Shown here: positions 21,136-29,930 of the stretch, in pieces | Position numbering within the stretch: the stretch's first letter is position 1 | Layout of the letters: the number at the start of each line of letters is the position of its first letter | NCBI GenBank assembly: GCA_029261815.1 | Contig: JAJDAQ010000021.1 | Coordinates: 1 to 34,142 of the forward strand | From: Deltaproteobacteria bacterium | GTDB lineage: Bacteria; Myxococcota_A; UBA9160; UBA6930 | DNA: 34,142 bases | Direction: 5' to 3' | The notes under the pieces: generated by a model | Database searches by the model: none | What the model was told of the DNA's origin: nothing | Seen by the model: only the letters and a program-made list of their open reading frames with translations | Program-made: the position numbers and the translations under genes

Positions 21136-22140
21136 ATGGAATTCTCGCCATTACTCATCGCTTGCCTGCTCGGCGCGCTGCTCGCCGTTTTCATCGTCGT
21201 GCGGGCGGTCCGGATCGTGCCGCAGGCCAGGGCGCGCAACGTTGAGCGCCTCGGCCGGTACCACCGCACGTTGGCGCCTGGACTGAACTTTGTCGTGCCG
21301 TTCGTGGACCGGGTCTACCGGGCGCTCGACCTGCGAGAACAGGTCGTGTCGTTCGCCCCGCAGCCGGTCATCACGGAGGACAACCTGGTCGTCGAAATCG
21401 ACACCGTGCTCTACTTCCAGATCACCGACCCGCGCTCGGCTGCGTACGAAATTGCCAATTACCTCCAGGCGGTCGAGCAACTCACCGTCACCACCCTGCG
21501 CAACGTGGTCGGCTCAATGGACCTTGAGCAGACGCTCACCTCCCGCGACGACATCAATAGCCAGTTGCGCGGTGTGCTCGACGACGCCACCGGGAAGTGG
21601 GGCCTGCGAGTCAACCGCGTGGAGATCAAGGCCATCGACCCGCCGCAGACCATCAAGGAGGCGATGGAGAAGCAGATGCGCGCCGAGCGCGACAAGCGCG
21701 CCGCGATCCTGAGCGCCGAGGGTCAGCGGCAGTCGCAGATTCTCACCGCCGAGGGCGACAAGCAGGGCAGCATCTTGCGTGCCGAGGGGGCCCGGGCCGC
21801 CGCGATCCTGACGGCCGAGGGGCAATCCCGGGCGATCGACGAGGTGTTCCAGGCTGTGCACCGCAACGATCCGGACCCGAAGTTGCTCGCCTACCAGTAT
21901 CTGCAGGTGCTTCCGCAGCTCGCCCAGGGTCAGGGCAACACGATCTGGGTCATCCCCAACGAGATCACCGCGGCGCTCCAGGACATCAGCCGCGCATTCA
22001 CCGAGGTCCCGAACCCAGTCATGGACGCTCACCGGGGTGGGCGTGCCTCCGGACAGGGCGCGACGTGGGAGCCCGACGAGGTAACCCGGACTGTGGCCGC
22101 CCGAGCAAGCAACTCAGCGCCGGACGGTCAGCGCGAATAG
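21136..22140 (+). CDS. SPFH/stomatin-family membrane scaffold (QmcA-like)
   Basis: This 334-aa protein has one N-terminal membrane anchor (about 5-25), a band-7/SPFH domain (about 27-185: ARNVERLGRYHRTLAPGLNF, VITEDNLVVEIDTVLYFQI and VNRVEIKAIDPP), and then a helix with four regular 11-residue repeats carrying AEG at 194, 205, 216 and 227, typical of stomatin-like coiled coils. The C-terminal tail is Gly/Ala-rich. Such proteins form large rings that organise membrane proteins. Together with NfeD upstream and two ion transporters downstream, it may scaffold the transporters. The ATG at 21136 sits behind GGGAG with good spacing. Confidence 0.9.
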   Translation: MEFSPLLIACLLGALLAVFIVVRAVRIVPQARARNVERLGRYHRTLAPGLNFVVPFVDRVYRALDLREQVVSFAPQPVITEDNLVVEIDTVLYFQITDPRSAAYEIANYLQAVEQLTVTTLRNVVGSMDLEQTLTSRDDINSQLRGVLDDATGKWGLRVNRVEIKAIDPPQTIKEAMEKQMRAERDKRAAILSAEGQRQSQILTAEGDKQGSILRAEGARAAAILTAEGQSRAIDEVFQAVHRNDPDPKLLAYQYLQVLPQLAQGQGNTIWVIPNEITAALQDISRAFTEVPNPVMDAHRGGRASGQGATWEPDEVTRTVAARASNSAPDGQRE

Positions 22141-22235
22141 GCGGTTTCACCAACCCAGACGCCTGTCCGCTTGCCGTCCCGCGCCCCAGCGGCGCAGGGG
22201 CGGTCCCTTCTCTGGACTTCGGAGGATGCTTCTCG

Positions 22236-23522
22236 ATGGTCGTTCCGGCGGTTGCGATCTTCGTGGTGACATACGCGCTGATCGCGACCGAACGCGTCCA
22301 CCGGGTCGCCGCCGCGCTGGGTGGCGTCGCGGCCCTGGTGCTGGTCGGGGTCATCGACGGGCAGAGCGCGTTCTACTCCGAGACGACGGGCGTCGACTGG
22401 AACGTCATCTTCCTCCTACTGGGGATGATGATCATCGTTAGCGTCCTCAAGCAGACCGGTCTGTTCGAGTACCTGGCGATCTGGTCCGCCCAACGATCGG
22501 AGGGCCGGCCCTACCGCCTGATGGTGCTCCTGGTAGTTGTCACGGGGACCGCGTCGGCGCTGCTGGACAACGTGACGACCGTGCTGCTCGTCGCGCCGGT
22601 GACGTTGGCGGTGTGCTCCCGGCTCGGGCTACCGCCGGTTCCCTACCTGATCGCGCTGGTGTTCGCCTCCAACATCGGCGGGACCGCGACCCTGATCGGT
22701 GACCCACCGAACATTATCATCGCCAGCCGGGCAAATTTGTCGTTCAACGACTTCCTCATCCACCTCGCACCCATCGTGTGCGTACTCATGGCCGCATTCG
22801 TAGGCCTGTGCCGGATCCTGTTCCGAGACGCCTTTCAGGTCCCGGAGCCGACCGAGGTCCACGAGCTGTCGGCGCGCGAGGCGATCACTGATCGGCGGCT
22901 GCTCATCCGCTGCCTGATCGTGCTGGTCGGCGTCGTCGTCGGGTTCGTGCTGCACACGGCGCTGCATGTCGAGCCCGCGATGGTGGCGATGCTGGGTGCC
23001 GGCGCGATGGTGCTCGCCTCCCGGCTCCGGCCGGCCCAGTACCTCGAGGAGGTCGAATGGCCGACCTTGGTGTTCTTCATGGCCCTGTTCGTCCTGGTCG
23101 GCGGGCTGGTTCGGGTCGGGGTGATCGGCGATTTGGGTCAGGCGGCGACCGAGGCCGTCAGTGACCGCTACCTGCTCGCGGCCACCGGCCTGCTGTTCGG
23201 CTCGGCTGTGCTCGGCGCGTTCGTCGACAACATCCCGTACACGGCGGCGATGACACCGATCGTGCAGGACCTCGTCGCGGCCGCTCCGGATCCCGCCCTG
23301 GGCCAGCCCCTGTGGTGGGCGTTCGCGCTGGGAGCAGACCTCGGCGGCAACACCACCGCCGTCGCGGCCGCAGCGAACGTCGTCGTGCTCGGGATAGCGG
23401 CCCAACACGGCAGCCCGATCAGCTTCTGGCGGTTCACCAGGTACGGACTGCTCGTCACCCTCGTCACCCTCGCCCTGGCCTGGGTGTACGTGTGGCTGCG
23501 TTACTACGCATTCCTCGGATGA
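22236..23522 (+). CDS. ArsB/NhaD-like ion transporter (IT superfamily)
   Basis: The 428-aa integral membrane protein has about eleven hydrophobic segments and two homologous halves. Each half has a conserved loop: DNVTT (111-115) with IGDPPNIIIA (154-163) in the first, and DNIPYTAAMTP (331-341) with a GGNTT segment in the second. The GDPPN loop is diagnostic of the ArsB, NhaD and P-protein clade. The substrate cannot be fixed: arsenite, Na+/H+ or an organic anion are all possible, and no arsR, arsC or arsA is nearby. The ATG at 22236 follows GGAGGA (22221-22226). It overlaps the next gene by ATGA, so antiporter partnership is likely. Confidence 0.85.
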   Translation: MVVPAVAIFVVTYALIATERVHRVAAALGGVAALVLVGVIDGQSAFYSETTGVDWNVIFLLLGMMIIVSVLKQTGLFEYLAIWSAQRSEGRPYRLMVLLVVVTGTASALLDNVTTVLLVAPVTLAVCSRLGLPPVPYLIALVFASNIGGTATLIGDPPNIIIASRANLSFNDFLIHLAPIVCVLMAAFVGLCRILFRDAFQVPEPTEVHELSAREAITDRRLLIRCLIVLVGVVVGFVLHTALHVEPAMVAMLGAGAMVLASRLRPAQYLEEVEWPTLVFFMALFVLVGGLVRVGVIGDLGQAATEAVSDRYLLAATGLLFGSAVLGAFVDNIPYTAAMTPIVQDLVAAAPDPALGQPLWWAFALGADLGGNTTAVAAAANVVVLGIAAQHGSPISFWRFTRYGLLVTLVTLALAWVYVWLRYYAFLG

Positions 23523-25024
23523 CACTCGCCCAGCTGTACGTCGCGCTGCTCGTCGGCGCGGGAGTGGTGCTGGCCGGCGCCGTGGCGGCCCGCGTCGCAG
23601 CTCGGCTCGGGTTGCCCAGTCTGCTGTTGTTCCTCGCCCTGGGCGTGGTCATCGGGGAAGACGGTCTCGGCCTGAAGTTCGACGACGCGCAGCTGGCCCA
23701 GAACCTGGGGACCGCCGCGCTGGCCGTCATCCTCGTCGAGGGCGGGATCACCACCCGGTGGTCCGACATCCGCTGCGTCCTCGCGCCCTCGGGTGTGCTC
23801 GCGACGCTCGGCGTGGGCGTCAGCGTCCTGATCACGGCGGCCGGCGCGCACCTGTTGTTGGACATGGACTGGCAGCTGGCGCTGCTGCTGGGGGCGGTCG
23901 TGTCCTCCACCGACGCCGCCGCCGTGTTCGCCGTTCTGCGCACCGTCTCGGTGCCCCGCCGGCTGGCTGGTCTGCTCGAGTCGGAGTCCGGGTTCAACGA
24001 TGCCCCCACGGTCATCCTGGTGCTGCTGTTCGCCAGCACCCCGCTGGCGCAGACCAGCCCCACCGGCGTCGCGGTTAACCTGGTGTACCAACTCGTTATC
24101 GGTGGTCTGATCGGCCTGGTCGTGGGGCGCGTCGGCGTGATCGCGCTGCGGCGGATCGCGCTGCCCGCCTCCGGCCTGTACCCGCTGACCACGTTCGGCT
24201 TCGGCGTCACCGCCTTCGCTGCCGCCGGCGCCGCCCAGGCCAGCGGCTTCCTCGCCGCGTACCTCGCGGGCATCCTGCTGGGCAACGCCGGACTTCCGCA
24301 CCGCGCGGCCAGCCGCTCGTTCGCCGAGGGTCTCGGTTGGCTCGCTCAGATCAGCCTGTTCGTGCTGCTCGGCCTGCTGATCACACCCAGCGAGCTGCCC
24401 GGCAGCGTGGTCCCCGCACTGGTCGTCGGCGCGGTCCTGCTGCTGCTCGCCCGGCCCCTCTCCGTCTTGCTGTGCCTGGTGCCGTTCCACCTGCCGTGGC
24501 GGGATCAGGCCTTCATCTCGTGGGCGGGCCTACGCGGTGCCGTGCCCATCGTGCTCGCGACCTTCCCGATCGTGGCCGGGGTGCCCGGAAGCGAGCAGAT
24601 CCTCGACATCGTCTTCATTGCTGTGGTCATCTTCACCCTCGTGCAGGGCCCCACGTTGCCGCGTGTCGCTCGCGCGCTCGGCCTCGTCCCGGACAGCCCA
24701 GCGCGGGATCTGTCCGTCGAGGCGGCGCCGCTCGATCGCCTCGACGCCGAGCTGCTCACCTTGGCGATCCCACCCGAGTCCCGGCTGCACGGCGTCGCGC
24801 TGTTCGAGCTGCGGCTGCCCGCCCCGACCGTGGTCAGCCTGATCATCCGCGACGGCGCGACATTCGTCCCGGACCCGGAGACGCGCCTCGTTGCCGGAGA
24901 CGAACTGCTGGTCGTGACCACTCGGGGAACCCGCGAGAGCACCGAACGGCGCCTGCGCGCGGTCAGCCGGCGGGGACGCCTGGCCCGCTGGTTCGGCGAG
25001 CACGGCGACCCGGAACCGAGCTGA
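23519..25024 (+). CDS. K+(or Na+)/H+ antiporter, NhaP2/CvrA type with TrkA-C domain
   Basis: The 501-aa protein has an N-terminal CPA-type antiporter domain of about 12 membrane helices (about 1-390), with conserved VVSSTDAAAVFAVLR and ESESGFNDAPTVILVLL carrying the ion-binding acidic residues, and a later ISWAGLRGAVPIVLA segment. A cytoplasmic RCK_C/TrkA-C domain follows (about 415-485: LHGVALFELRLP to DELLVVTTRG) that usually senses nucleotide or ions. This layout is that of NhaP2/CvrA, which exports K+ in exchange for H+. Its ATG overlaps the preceding stop, so it is the last gene of the NfeD-SPFH gene row. Confidence 0.9.
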   Translation: MTLAQLYVALLVGAGVVLAGAVAARVAARLGLPSLLLFLALGVVIGEDGLGLKFDDAQLAQNLGTAALAVILVEGGITTRWSDIRCVLAPSGVLATLGVGVSVLITAAGAHLLLDMDWQLALLLGAVVSSTDAAAVFAVLRTVSVPRRLAGLLESESGFNDAPTVILVLLFASTPLAQTSPTGVAVNLVYQLVIGGLIGLVVGRVGVIALRRIALPASGLYPLTTFGFGVTAFAAAGAAQASGFLAAYLAGILLGNAGLPHRAASRSFAEGLGWLAQISLFVLLGLLITPSELPGSVVPALVVGAVLLLLARPLSVLLCLVPFHLPWRDQAFISWAGLRGAVPIVLATFPIVAGVPGSEQILDIVFIAVVIFTLVQGPTLPRVARALGLVPDSPARDLSVEAAPLDRLDAELLTLAIPPESRLHGVALFELRLPAPTVVSLIIRDGATFVPDPETRLVAGDELLVVTTRGTRESTERRLRAVSRRGRLARWFGEHGDPEPS

Positions 25025-25040
25025 GGACGCGCCGCCGTCC
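25025..25040. terminator. Candidate bidirectional terminator hairpin
   Basis: GGACG and CGTCC form a 5-bp stem around six bases in the 28-bp gap between two converging genes. There is no T-run; the call rests on symmetry and position. Confidence 0.3.
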
Positions 25041-25052
25041 GTCGCCACACGG

Positions 25053-27050
25053 TCACCACCCGAACACATCGTCCAGATACCGCTCGAGGGCCGGTTCCAT
25101 GGTTGCCGCGTAGGTGGCCGTGAGGTGATTGTCGTCCATGTACACCACGATGTTGCCCACCTCGGCTGGACAGTGCACGGCGTCGCACAGCTGATCGGTC
25201 AGATCGAGGAAGGCGACGTTGGGCGGAATATCCCACCGCAGCCAGGGTGGCTCCGCGGCGTACACCGCCGACCGCTCCACCCCGCACTCGGGCGCGTAGC
25301 GGCCGCGCTGCGCGAGGCAGTCGGGCACGGAGAAGTCAAACCGCGGGTTGTCGCGCACCGCGAGCACCGGGACACCCAGCTCGTGCAGCCGCCACCACCG
25401 CTCGACGAACCCACGTGGGGTGACCTCGGTCAGGCCGCTGCGGGCATCCCGGGTGGCCAGTGTGAGCACGGCATCGGGCTGTCGGTCCGCGATCTCGGCC
25501 GCCGCCGCCTCGATCCAGGCCAGGCAGTCGGTGTCGTCCGGTTCGATCTCTGAGACGGTCGAGAATGGGCACGCCCCGCGGATGAGCGTGATCACCTGCC
25601 ATCCTCGCCGCTGTGCCACGGGAGCAAGGGCCCCGATGAGTTGGTTCGCATGCGAGTCACCGACCACGACGATCCGCCGCTGCGGTTCCTCCGCGACGGG
25701 TTGCTCGCACACGTCACTTGGGAACCGGGCCAGGGGCGCACAACTCCAGTCATCGAGGCGTACCCAGTCGTCGGACACCGCCACCATCGGCGGCAGTGGC
25801 TCGATGGAGGCGTCGACCTCGGCGCCGGCCAGGGCGAGGGCACCGGGATGGCTGGCGTCGCCGGGCTGGTCCGCGATCGAGGCTCGCGCGATCCCGATCA
25901 CCTGCCAGACGGCGAGCGCCAGCACCAGGATCCCGCTGGCCGCGACCAACGCCCTGCCCGAACCAACGCCCGCCTGCCGCAGTGCCGGCAACTCGACGAG
26001 ATGGTGGGTCAACGCCGCGAGCAGCAGGGAGACCCCGATGATCATTGCTCCGTCGCGCAGGCCGACGGACTCCTGGCCGGTGGCCACGAGGACCAGAACC
26101 AGCAGCGGCCAGTGCCACAGGTACAGCGCGTAGCTGAGGTCGCCCAGGTACCGCACCGGTCGGACGGACAGCAGCCGGTCGGCGCCCAGCGGGTGGCCGG
26201 AGGCACCCGCCGTAAGGATGAGCGCCGCGCAGGCGGTCGGCCACAGTGCCGCGTATCCGGGGAAGACGCTCGCGACCGGCATGACGAGCCCGCAGGACAC
26301 CAGACCGATCACCCCGGCCCAGCCTGCGGCACACCGCGTCGCCGGGTTCAGCCCGACCCGGTCGCGCCGGAGCGCGAGCAGCCCGCCGAGGGCGAACTCC
26401 CACAGCCTCGTGAGCGTGTGGAAGTACGCGAGCGGCTGGTTGGCGGCGGTCAGCGCCACCGAGTAGAGCAGCGACAGAACCGTCACAGCGAGGAGTGCCG
26501 GGGGGAGGCAGTCGCGCGGATCGGCGCTGACCCGGCGCGCGCCGAGCACCACGAGCACCACGAGCACCGGCCATGCGAGGAAGACCTGGCCCTGGATGGA
26601 CAGCGACCAGAAATGCTGGACGACACTTGCCGTGTTGTTCCCGGCGGCGTAGTCGACGGCGTCCGCGGCGAGTTGCCAGTTCTGCACGAACAACGCCGAG
26701 GCGGCAAGCTCCCGAATGGTCTGGAACCACCGTCCCATCGGCAGGATGACAGCGGCGGCGACCACGGTGGCCAGCAGCACGACCAGGGCGGCTGGGAGCA
26801 ATCTGGCCGCCATCCGGCGCCACAGCGCACGCAGGGTGATCGGTCCTCTACCGGCGGCGCGAGCGAGCTGGCCGGTGAGCAGGAACCCGGAAACCAGGAA
26901 GAACACGTCCACACCACCGGACACGCGGTTGAGCCAGACGTGGTACACCACGACCAGGCTGACCGCGAGCGCCCGCAGACCCTGTAGCTCCGGCCGGTAG
27001 CGTGTCCGATCCTCCGACGTGCGGGCACGGGATCGAGCGAGGCCCGCCAT
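25053..27050 (-). CDS. Membrane O-acyltransferase with C-terminal SGNH domain (OafA/OatA type)
   Basis: The 665-aa protein has an acyltransferase-3 membrane domain (about 15-360). It opens with YRPELQGLRALAVSLVVVYH, whose His is catalytic, then GGVDVFFLVSGFLLTG and HFWSLSIQGQVFLAWP. The C-terminal SGNH hydrolase-like part (about 425-660) has VVGDSHANQL with the nucleophile Ser and DDNHLTATYA with the Asp/His pair. The family transfers acetyl or acyl groups to cell-wall polymers, lipids or glycans on the outer face. It starts five bases after the SecDF stop, so the two are co-transcribed. The acceptor is unknown; altered surface acylation would fit an envelope-stress role. Confidence 0.88.
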   Translation of the reverse strand: MAGLARSRARTSEDRTRYRPELQGLRALAVSLVVVYHVWLNRVSGGVDVFFLVSGFLLTGQLARAAGRGPITLRALWRRMAARLLPAALVVLLATVVAAAVILPMGRWFQTIRELAASALFVQNWQLAADAVDYAAGNNTASVVQHFWSLSIQGQVFLAWPVLVVLVVLGARRVSADPRDCLPPALLAVTVLSLLYSVALTAANQPLAYFHTLTRLWEFALGGLLALRRDRVGLNPATRCAAGWAGVIGLVSCGLVMPVASVFPGYAALWPTACAALILTAGASGHPLGADRLLSVRPVRYLGDLSYALYLWHWPLLVLVLVATGQESVGLRDGAMIIGVSLLLAALTHHLVELPALRQAGVGSGRALVAASGILVLALAVWQVIGIARASIADQPGDASHPGALALAGAEVDASIEPLPPMVAVSDDWVRLDDWSCAPLARFPSDVCEQPVAEEPQRRIVVVGDSHANQLIGALAPVAQRRGWQVITLIRGACPFSTVSEIEPDDTDCLAWIEAAAAEIADRQPDAVLTLATRDARSGLTEVTPRGFVERWWRLHELGVPVLAVRDNPRFDFSVPDCLAQRGRYAPECGVERSAVYAAEPPWLRWDIPPNVAFLDLTDQLCDAVHCPAEVGNIVVYMDDNHLTATYAATMEPALERYLDDVFGW

Positions 27051-27055
27051 GGGAG

Positions 27056-29320
27056 TTACACCACCGCGCCGCTGTCCGTGGGAGCCGGGCGTGTCCGGCG
27101 GGCACGACCGGGCCGGGTGGGATGTCGGCGCTCGAGCTCGATCGTCAGCGGTGCGGCCACCGAGATCGTGGAGGCGGTCCCGACCACGATCCCGATGAGC
27201 AGGGCGAGGGCGAAGTCGGCCAGGGTGTCACCACCCAGGACGAGTAACGCCGCGAGGATCACCATCGTGGACAGCCCGGTGTTGACCGTCCTGGGCAAGG
27301 TCGACAACACCGCTCGGCCGACAAGCCGGTGGAACGCCGGTGCTCTGCGGCCGGGTGGCCGCCTGGAGAGTGCTTCCCGGACCCGGTCGAACACCACCAC
27401 GGAGTCGTTGACCGTGTACCCGACGACCGTGAGCAGTGCGGCGAGGAACACCCCGTCGAGCGGCCGCCCGAGCCAGGCGAACGTTCCGACGACGACGGCG
27501 ACATTGGCCGTGAGGGCGGCGACCGCGCCGACGCTGAAGATCCAGCGGAACCGCAGGGCGAGGTAGAGCAGTTGGACGGCGAGGGCCACCCCGAACGCGA
27601 TGAGGGCGCCTCGGCGCAGCTCCTGGCCGAGGGTTGGGCCAATGAGTTCGTCTCGCCGCACGTCCGCCCCGCCGGCCGCGGTCGCGATCGTTTCCCGCAG
27701 CCGATCCGCCTCAGCGTCGGTCAACGACGCGGTCCGCACGCTGACCCCGCCGTCGCCCGCGCTCTGGACCACCGCCCTCGGGAATCCGGCGTCCGCCACG
27801 GTCTGCCGGGCGAGCTCCGGGTCCAGCGGCGCCGCGGTGTCGTAGACGATCATCCGCCCGCCGGTGAACTCCACACCGAGCTCCAGCCCACGCGCCACGA
27901 TGCCGGCCAGCGCGGTCGCCGCGATCAAGGCGGACACAGCCAACCACCGCCGATGGCGCTGCAGCAGATCGGGGCTTGCGTTCTCCAGCCGACGGCGAAC
28001 CGGCCCGACCGAGGCAATGCCCGACAGTCGCGGCCGGCGCCGCACCGCGTCACGGCGCAGCGTCCAGTCCGTGATCACCCGAGACAGCACCAGCGCGGAG
28101 AACAGCGATACCACCACCCCGATGGTCAAGGTCACGCCGAACCCGCGAACCGGACCCGAGGCCAGCCCGAACAGCAATGCCGCCGCGAGCAGGGTCGTGG
28201 CCGCCGAATCCCCGATCGCGGGCAATGCGGCGCGAAAGCCCTTCTCCGAAGCCCGCCACAGCCGGCCTGGGCGGGCGGCGTACTCCTCGCGCGCTCGTTC
28301 AGCGATGAGCACGTTTGCATCCACCGCCATGCCGATGGCCAGCACGAATCCGGCCAGACCCGGCAGCGTCAGGGTCGCGCCGAGCGCGGTAAGCACGGCA
28401 TACGACACCAGCGCGTAGCCGCACAGGCCCAGGACAGCGGCCAGCCCGACCAGGCGATAGACGGCGGCGAGGAATATCGCCGTCAACGCGATCCCGATCA
28501 TGGCGGCCTGCGCGCTCGCCGCGATCGCGTCCGCGCCGAGGCTCGGCCCCACCGTCCGCTGCTCGATGATCTGCACCGGCACGGGGAGCGCCCCACCCTC
28601 AATCAGCACGGCGAGCTCGCGCGCTTCCGCCCGACTGAACTGTCCGCTGATCTGCGTCGACCCGCCCAGGATGCCAACCGCGCAGCGGATCGACGGATCG
28701 ACCTGGGGGGAGGAGATCACCCGGTCGTCGAGCACGATCGCGATGCGCCGTGCCGGGTCGCCGGGGGCCGCGCACGCCGCCTCGCCGGTGAGCCGGCTCC
28801 ACGCTTCGTGATGCTCGAAGCTCACCGCGACGATGGAGCCGATCCCGGCCGGGTCGGCCTGGGCCCGCGCCCCCGAGACCTCCTCACCCGAGATGGCAGC
28901 CGCTCCAAGGCGCAGGGGCACACCGCGCTCGTCGGGGAGGGTCCGGCCCTCGGGCCTGGGCGAGTCGCCGACTCCGAGCACCGGGTGGATGGTGAGCTGG
29001 GCAGTTCGACCGAGGATCTCCGCGGCCTCCGACGGATCCTGAAGCCCCGGTAGTTCCACGACGATCCGTTGCTCGCCCGAGCGGGCCAGCGTCGGCTCGG
29101 CCACGCCGAGGGCGTCCACCCGCCCACGCAGCACTTCCAGGACACGATCGGTGGCGGCGGCGTCCGCGACCGCCGTCGGGCTGTCGCGGGTCTGCAGCAC
29201 GATCTGTGTGCCGCCGCGCAGATCCAGGCCGAGTCGAGGGGTCTGGGTCCACGCGGCCCAGCTGGACAAGATGAGCACGGCGAGCGCCAGTACGGCGCGC
29301 ACCACGGGAGCGCGAGTCAC
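27056..29320 (-). CDS. secDF: SecD-SecF fusion protein
   Basis: This 754-aa chain joins SecD and SecF, proton-driven accessory subunits that pull proteins through SecYEG. The SecD half has GLDLRGGTQIVLQ, the periplasmic P1 domain (QRIVVELPGLQDPSEAAEIL on) and the GLAGFVLAIGMAVDANVLI helix. The SecF half has LELGVEFTGGRMIVYD and TVNDSVVVFDRVREAL. Twelve helices are expected. I start at GTG 29320 because GAGGA lies about seven bases upstream; a TTG at 29353 extends the frame. Housekeeping actinobacterial secD and secF are usually separate genes near yajC, so a fused copy inside a transposon is probably an extra, horizontally moved paralogue. Confidence 0.87.
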   Translation of the reverse strand: MTRAPVVRAVLALAVLILSSWAAWTQTPRLGLDLRGGTQIVLQTRDSPTAVADAAATDRVLEVLRGRVDALGVAEPTLARSGEQRIVVELPGLQDPSEAAEILGRTAQLTIHPVLGVGDSPRPEGRTLPDERGVPLRLGAAAISGEEVSGARAQADPAGIGSIVAVSFEHHEAWSRLTGEAACAAPGDPARRIAIVLDDRVISSPQVDPSIRCAVGILGGSTQISGQFSRAEARELAVLIEGGALPVPVQIIEQRTVGPSLGADAIAASAQAAMIGIALTAIFLAAVYRLVGLAAVLGLCGYALVSYAVLTALGATLTLPGLAGFVLAIGMAVDANVLIAERAREEYAARPGRLWRASEKGFRAALPAIGDSAATTLLAAALLFGLASGPVRGFGVTLTIGVVVSLFSALVLSRVITDWTLRRDAVRRRPRLSGIASVGPVRRRLENASPDLLQRHRRWLAVSALIAATALAGIVARGLELGVEFTGGRMIVYDTAAPLDPELARQTVADAGFPRAVVQSAGDGGVSVRTASLTDAEADRLRETIATAAGGADVRRDELIGPTLGQELRRGALIAFGVALAVQLLYLALRFRWIFSVGAVAALTANVAVVVGTFAWLGRPLDGVFLAALLTVVGYTVNDSVVVFDRVREALSRRPPGRRAPAFHRLVGRAVLSTLPRTVNTGLSTMVILAALLVLGGDTLADFALALLIGIVVGTASTISVAAPLTIELERRHPTRPGRARRTRPAPTDSGAVV

Positions 29321-29377
29321 GGAGGTCCTCAGGGACGGGCGGTCCGCCGCCAAAGCAGGCGGGCGGATGGGCGTCGG

Positions 29378-29728
29378 CTAGCTCGCGGCTGCCGGCGGCG
29401 CCCGACCACCATGCGCGGACGGATCCGTCGCTCTGGTCGCACTGATGAAGGGCGGCGTCGTTGCGTGACGGGCTCGTTCCGCAAGAAACGGCTCGGCGGC
29501 GGGAAGATCGGCCAGGAGCCCACCCGGGGCAGGCAGCAGGGTGTGGATCGAGCGGGCGATGGACCCGTCGCCCAACACTGAGGTGACACCGCCCGCCTGG
29601 CCGGCGAGGCTTCCGGTTGACGCGTCGGCGGACACCGTCGTGCCGGAGAAGCCGAGGACCGCCAGCAGCATGCAGAGCGCGACGACGCTTGCCCAGCGCC
29701 TCAGCCCACGCGCGCGCACCCGCACCAC
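29378..29728 (-). CDS. Small secreted protein, unrecognised
   Basis: From a GTG at 29728 the 116-aa product begins with a basic stretch (RVRARGLRRW) and a hydrophobic core (ASVVALCMLLAVLGFSG), then ADASTGSLAG, a plausible signal peptide. The mature part is Ala/Pro/Gly-rich (HTLLPAPGGLLADLPAAEPF) without a known domain. It sits 57 bases upstream of secDF on the same strand, so it may be the first gene of that operon and a client of it. The start is uncertain; the frame is open to 29851. Real-gene status is moderate. Confidence 0.5.
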   Translation of the reverse strand: MVRVRARGLRRWASVVALCMLLAVLGFSGTTVSADASTGSLAGQAGGVTSVLGDGSIARSIHTLLPAPGGLLADLPAAEPFLAERARHATTPPFISATRATDPSAHGGRAPPAAAS

Positions 29729-29930
29729 CCCACTGCCTGTTTCCTCACCGGACCTTACCGTTATCCGAGCGCTGCCAGCCCGCCGACGGATCAGCGGCGC
29801 CGAGGTGACCGCACCCGTGTTGGCGGCCAGTGGGACCCCGGGCCAGCGCACGAGGGATGCTCGCGCAGCTCACCAACCCTCGGCGGACACCGACGCGATT
29901 GAGCACCCGTCATCTGCCAGGCTGGGCCGA

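Noticed and set aside
22236..23522. Arsenic resistance operon
   Set aside because: The permease has the ArsB-clade loops, but no arsR, arsC, arsA or acr3 is nearby and its partner is a K+/H+ antiporter, so the arsenic label is not supported.
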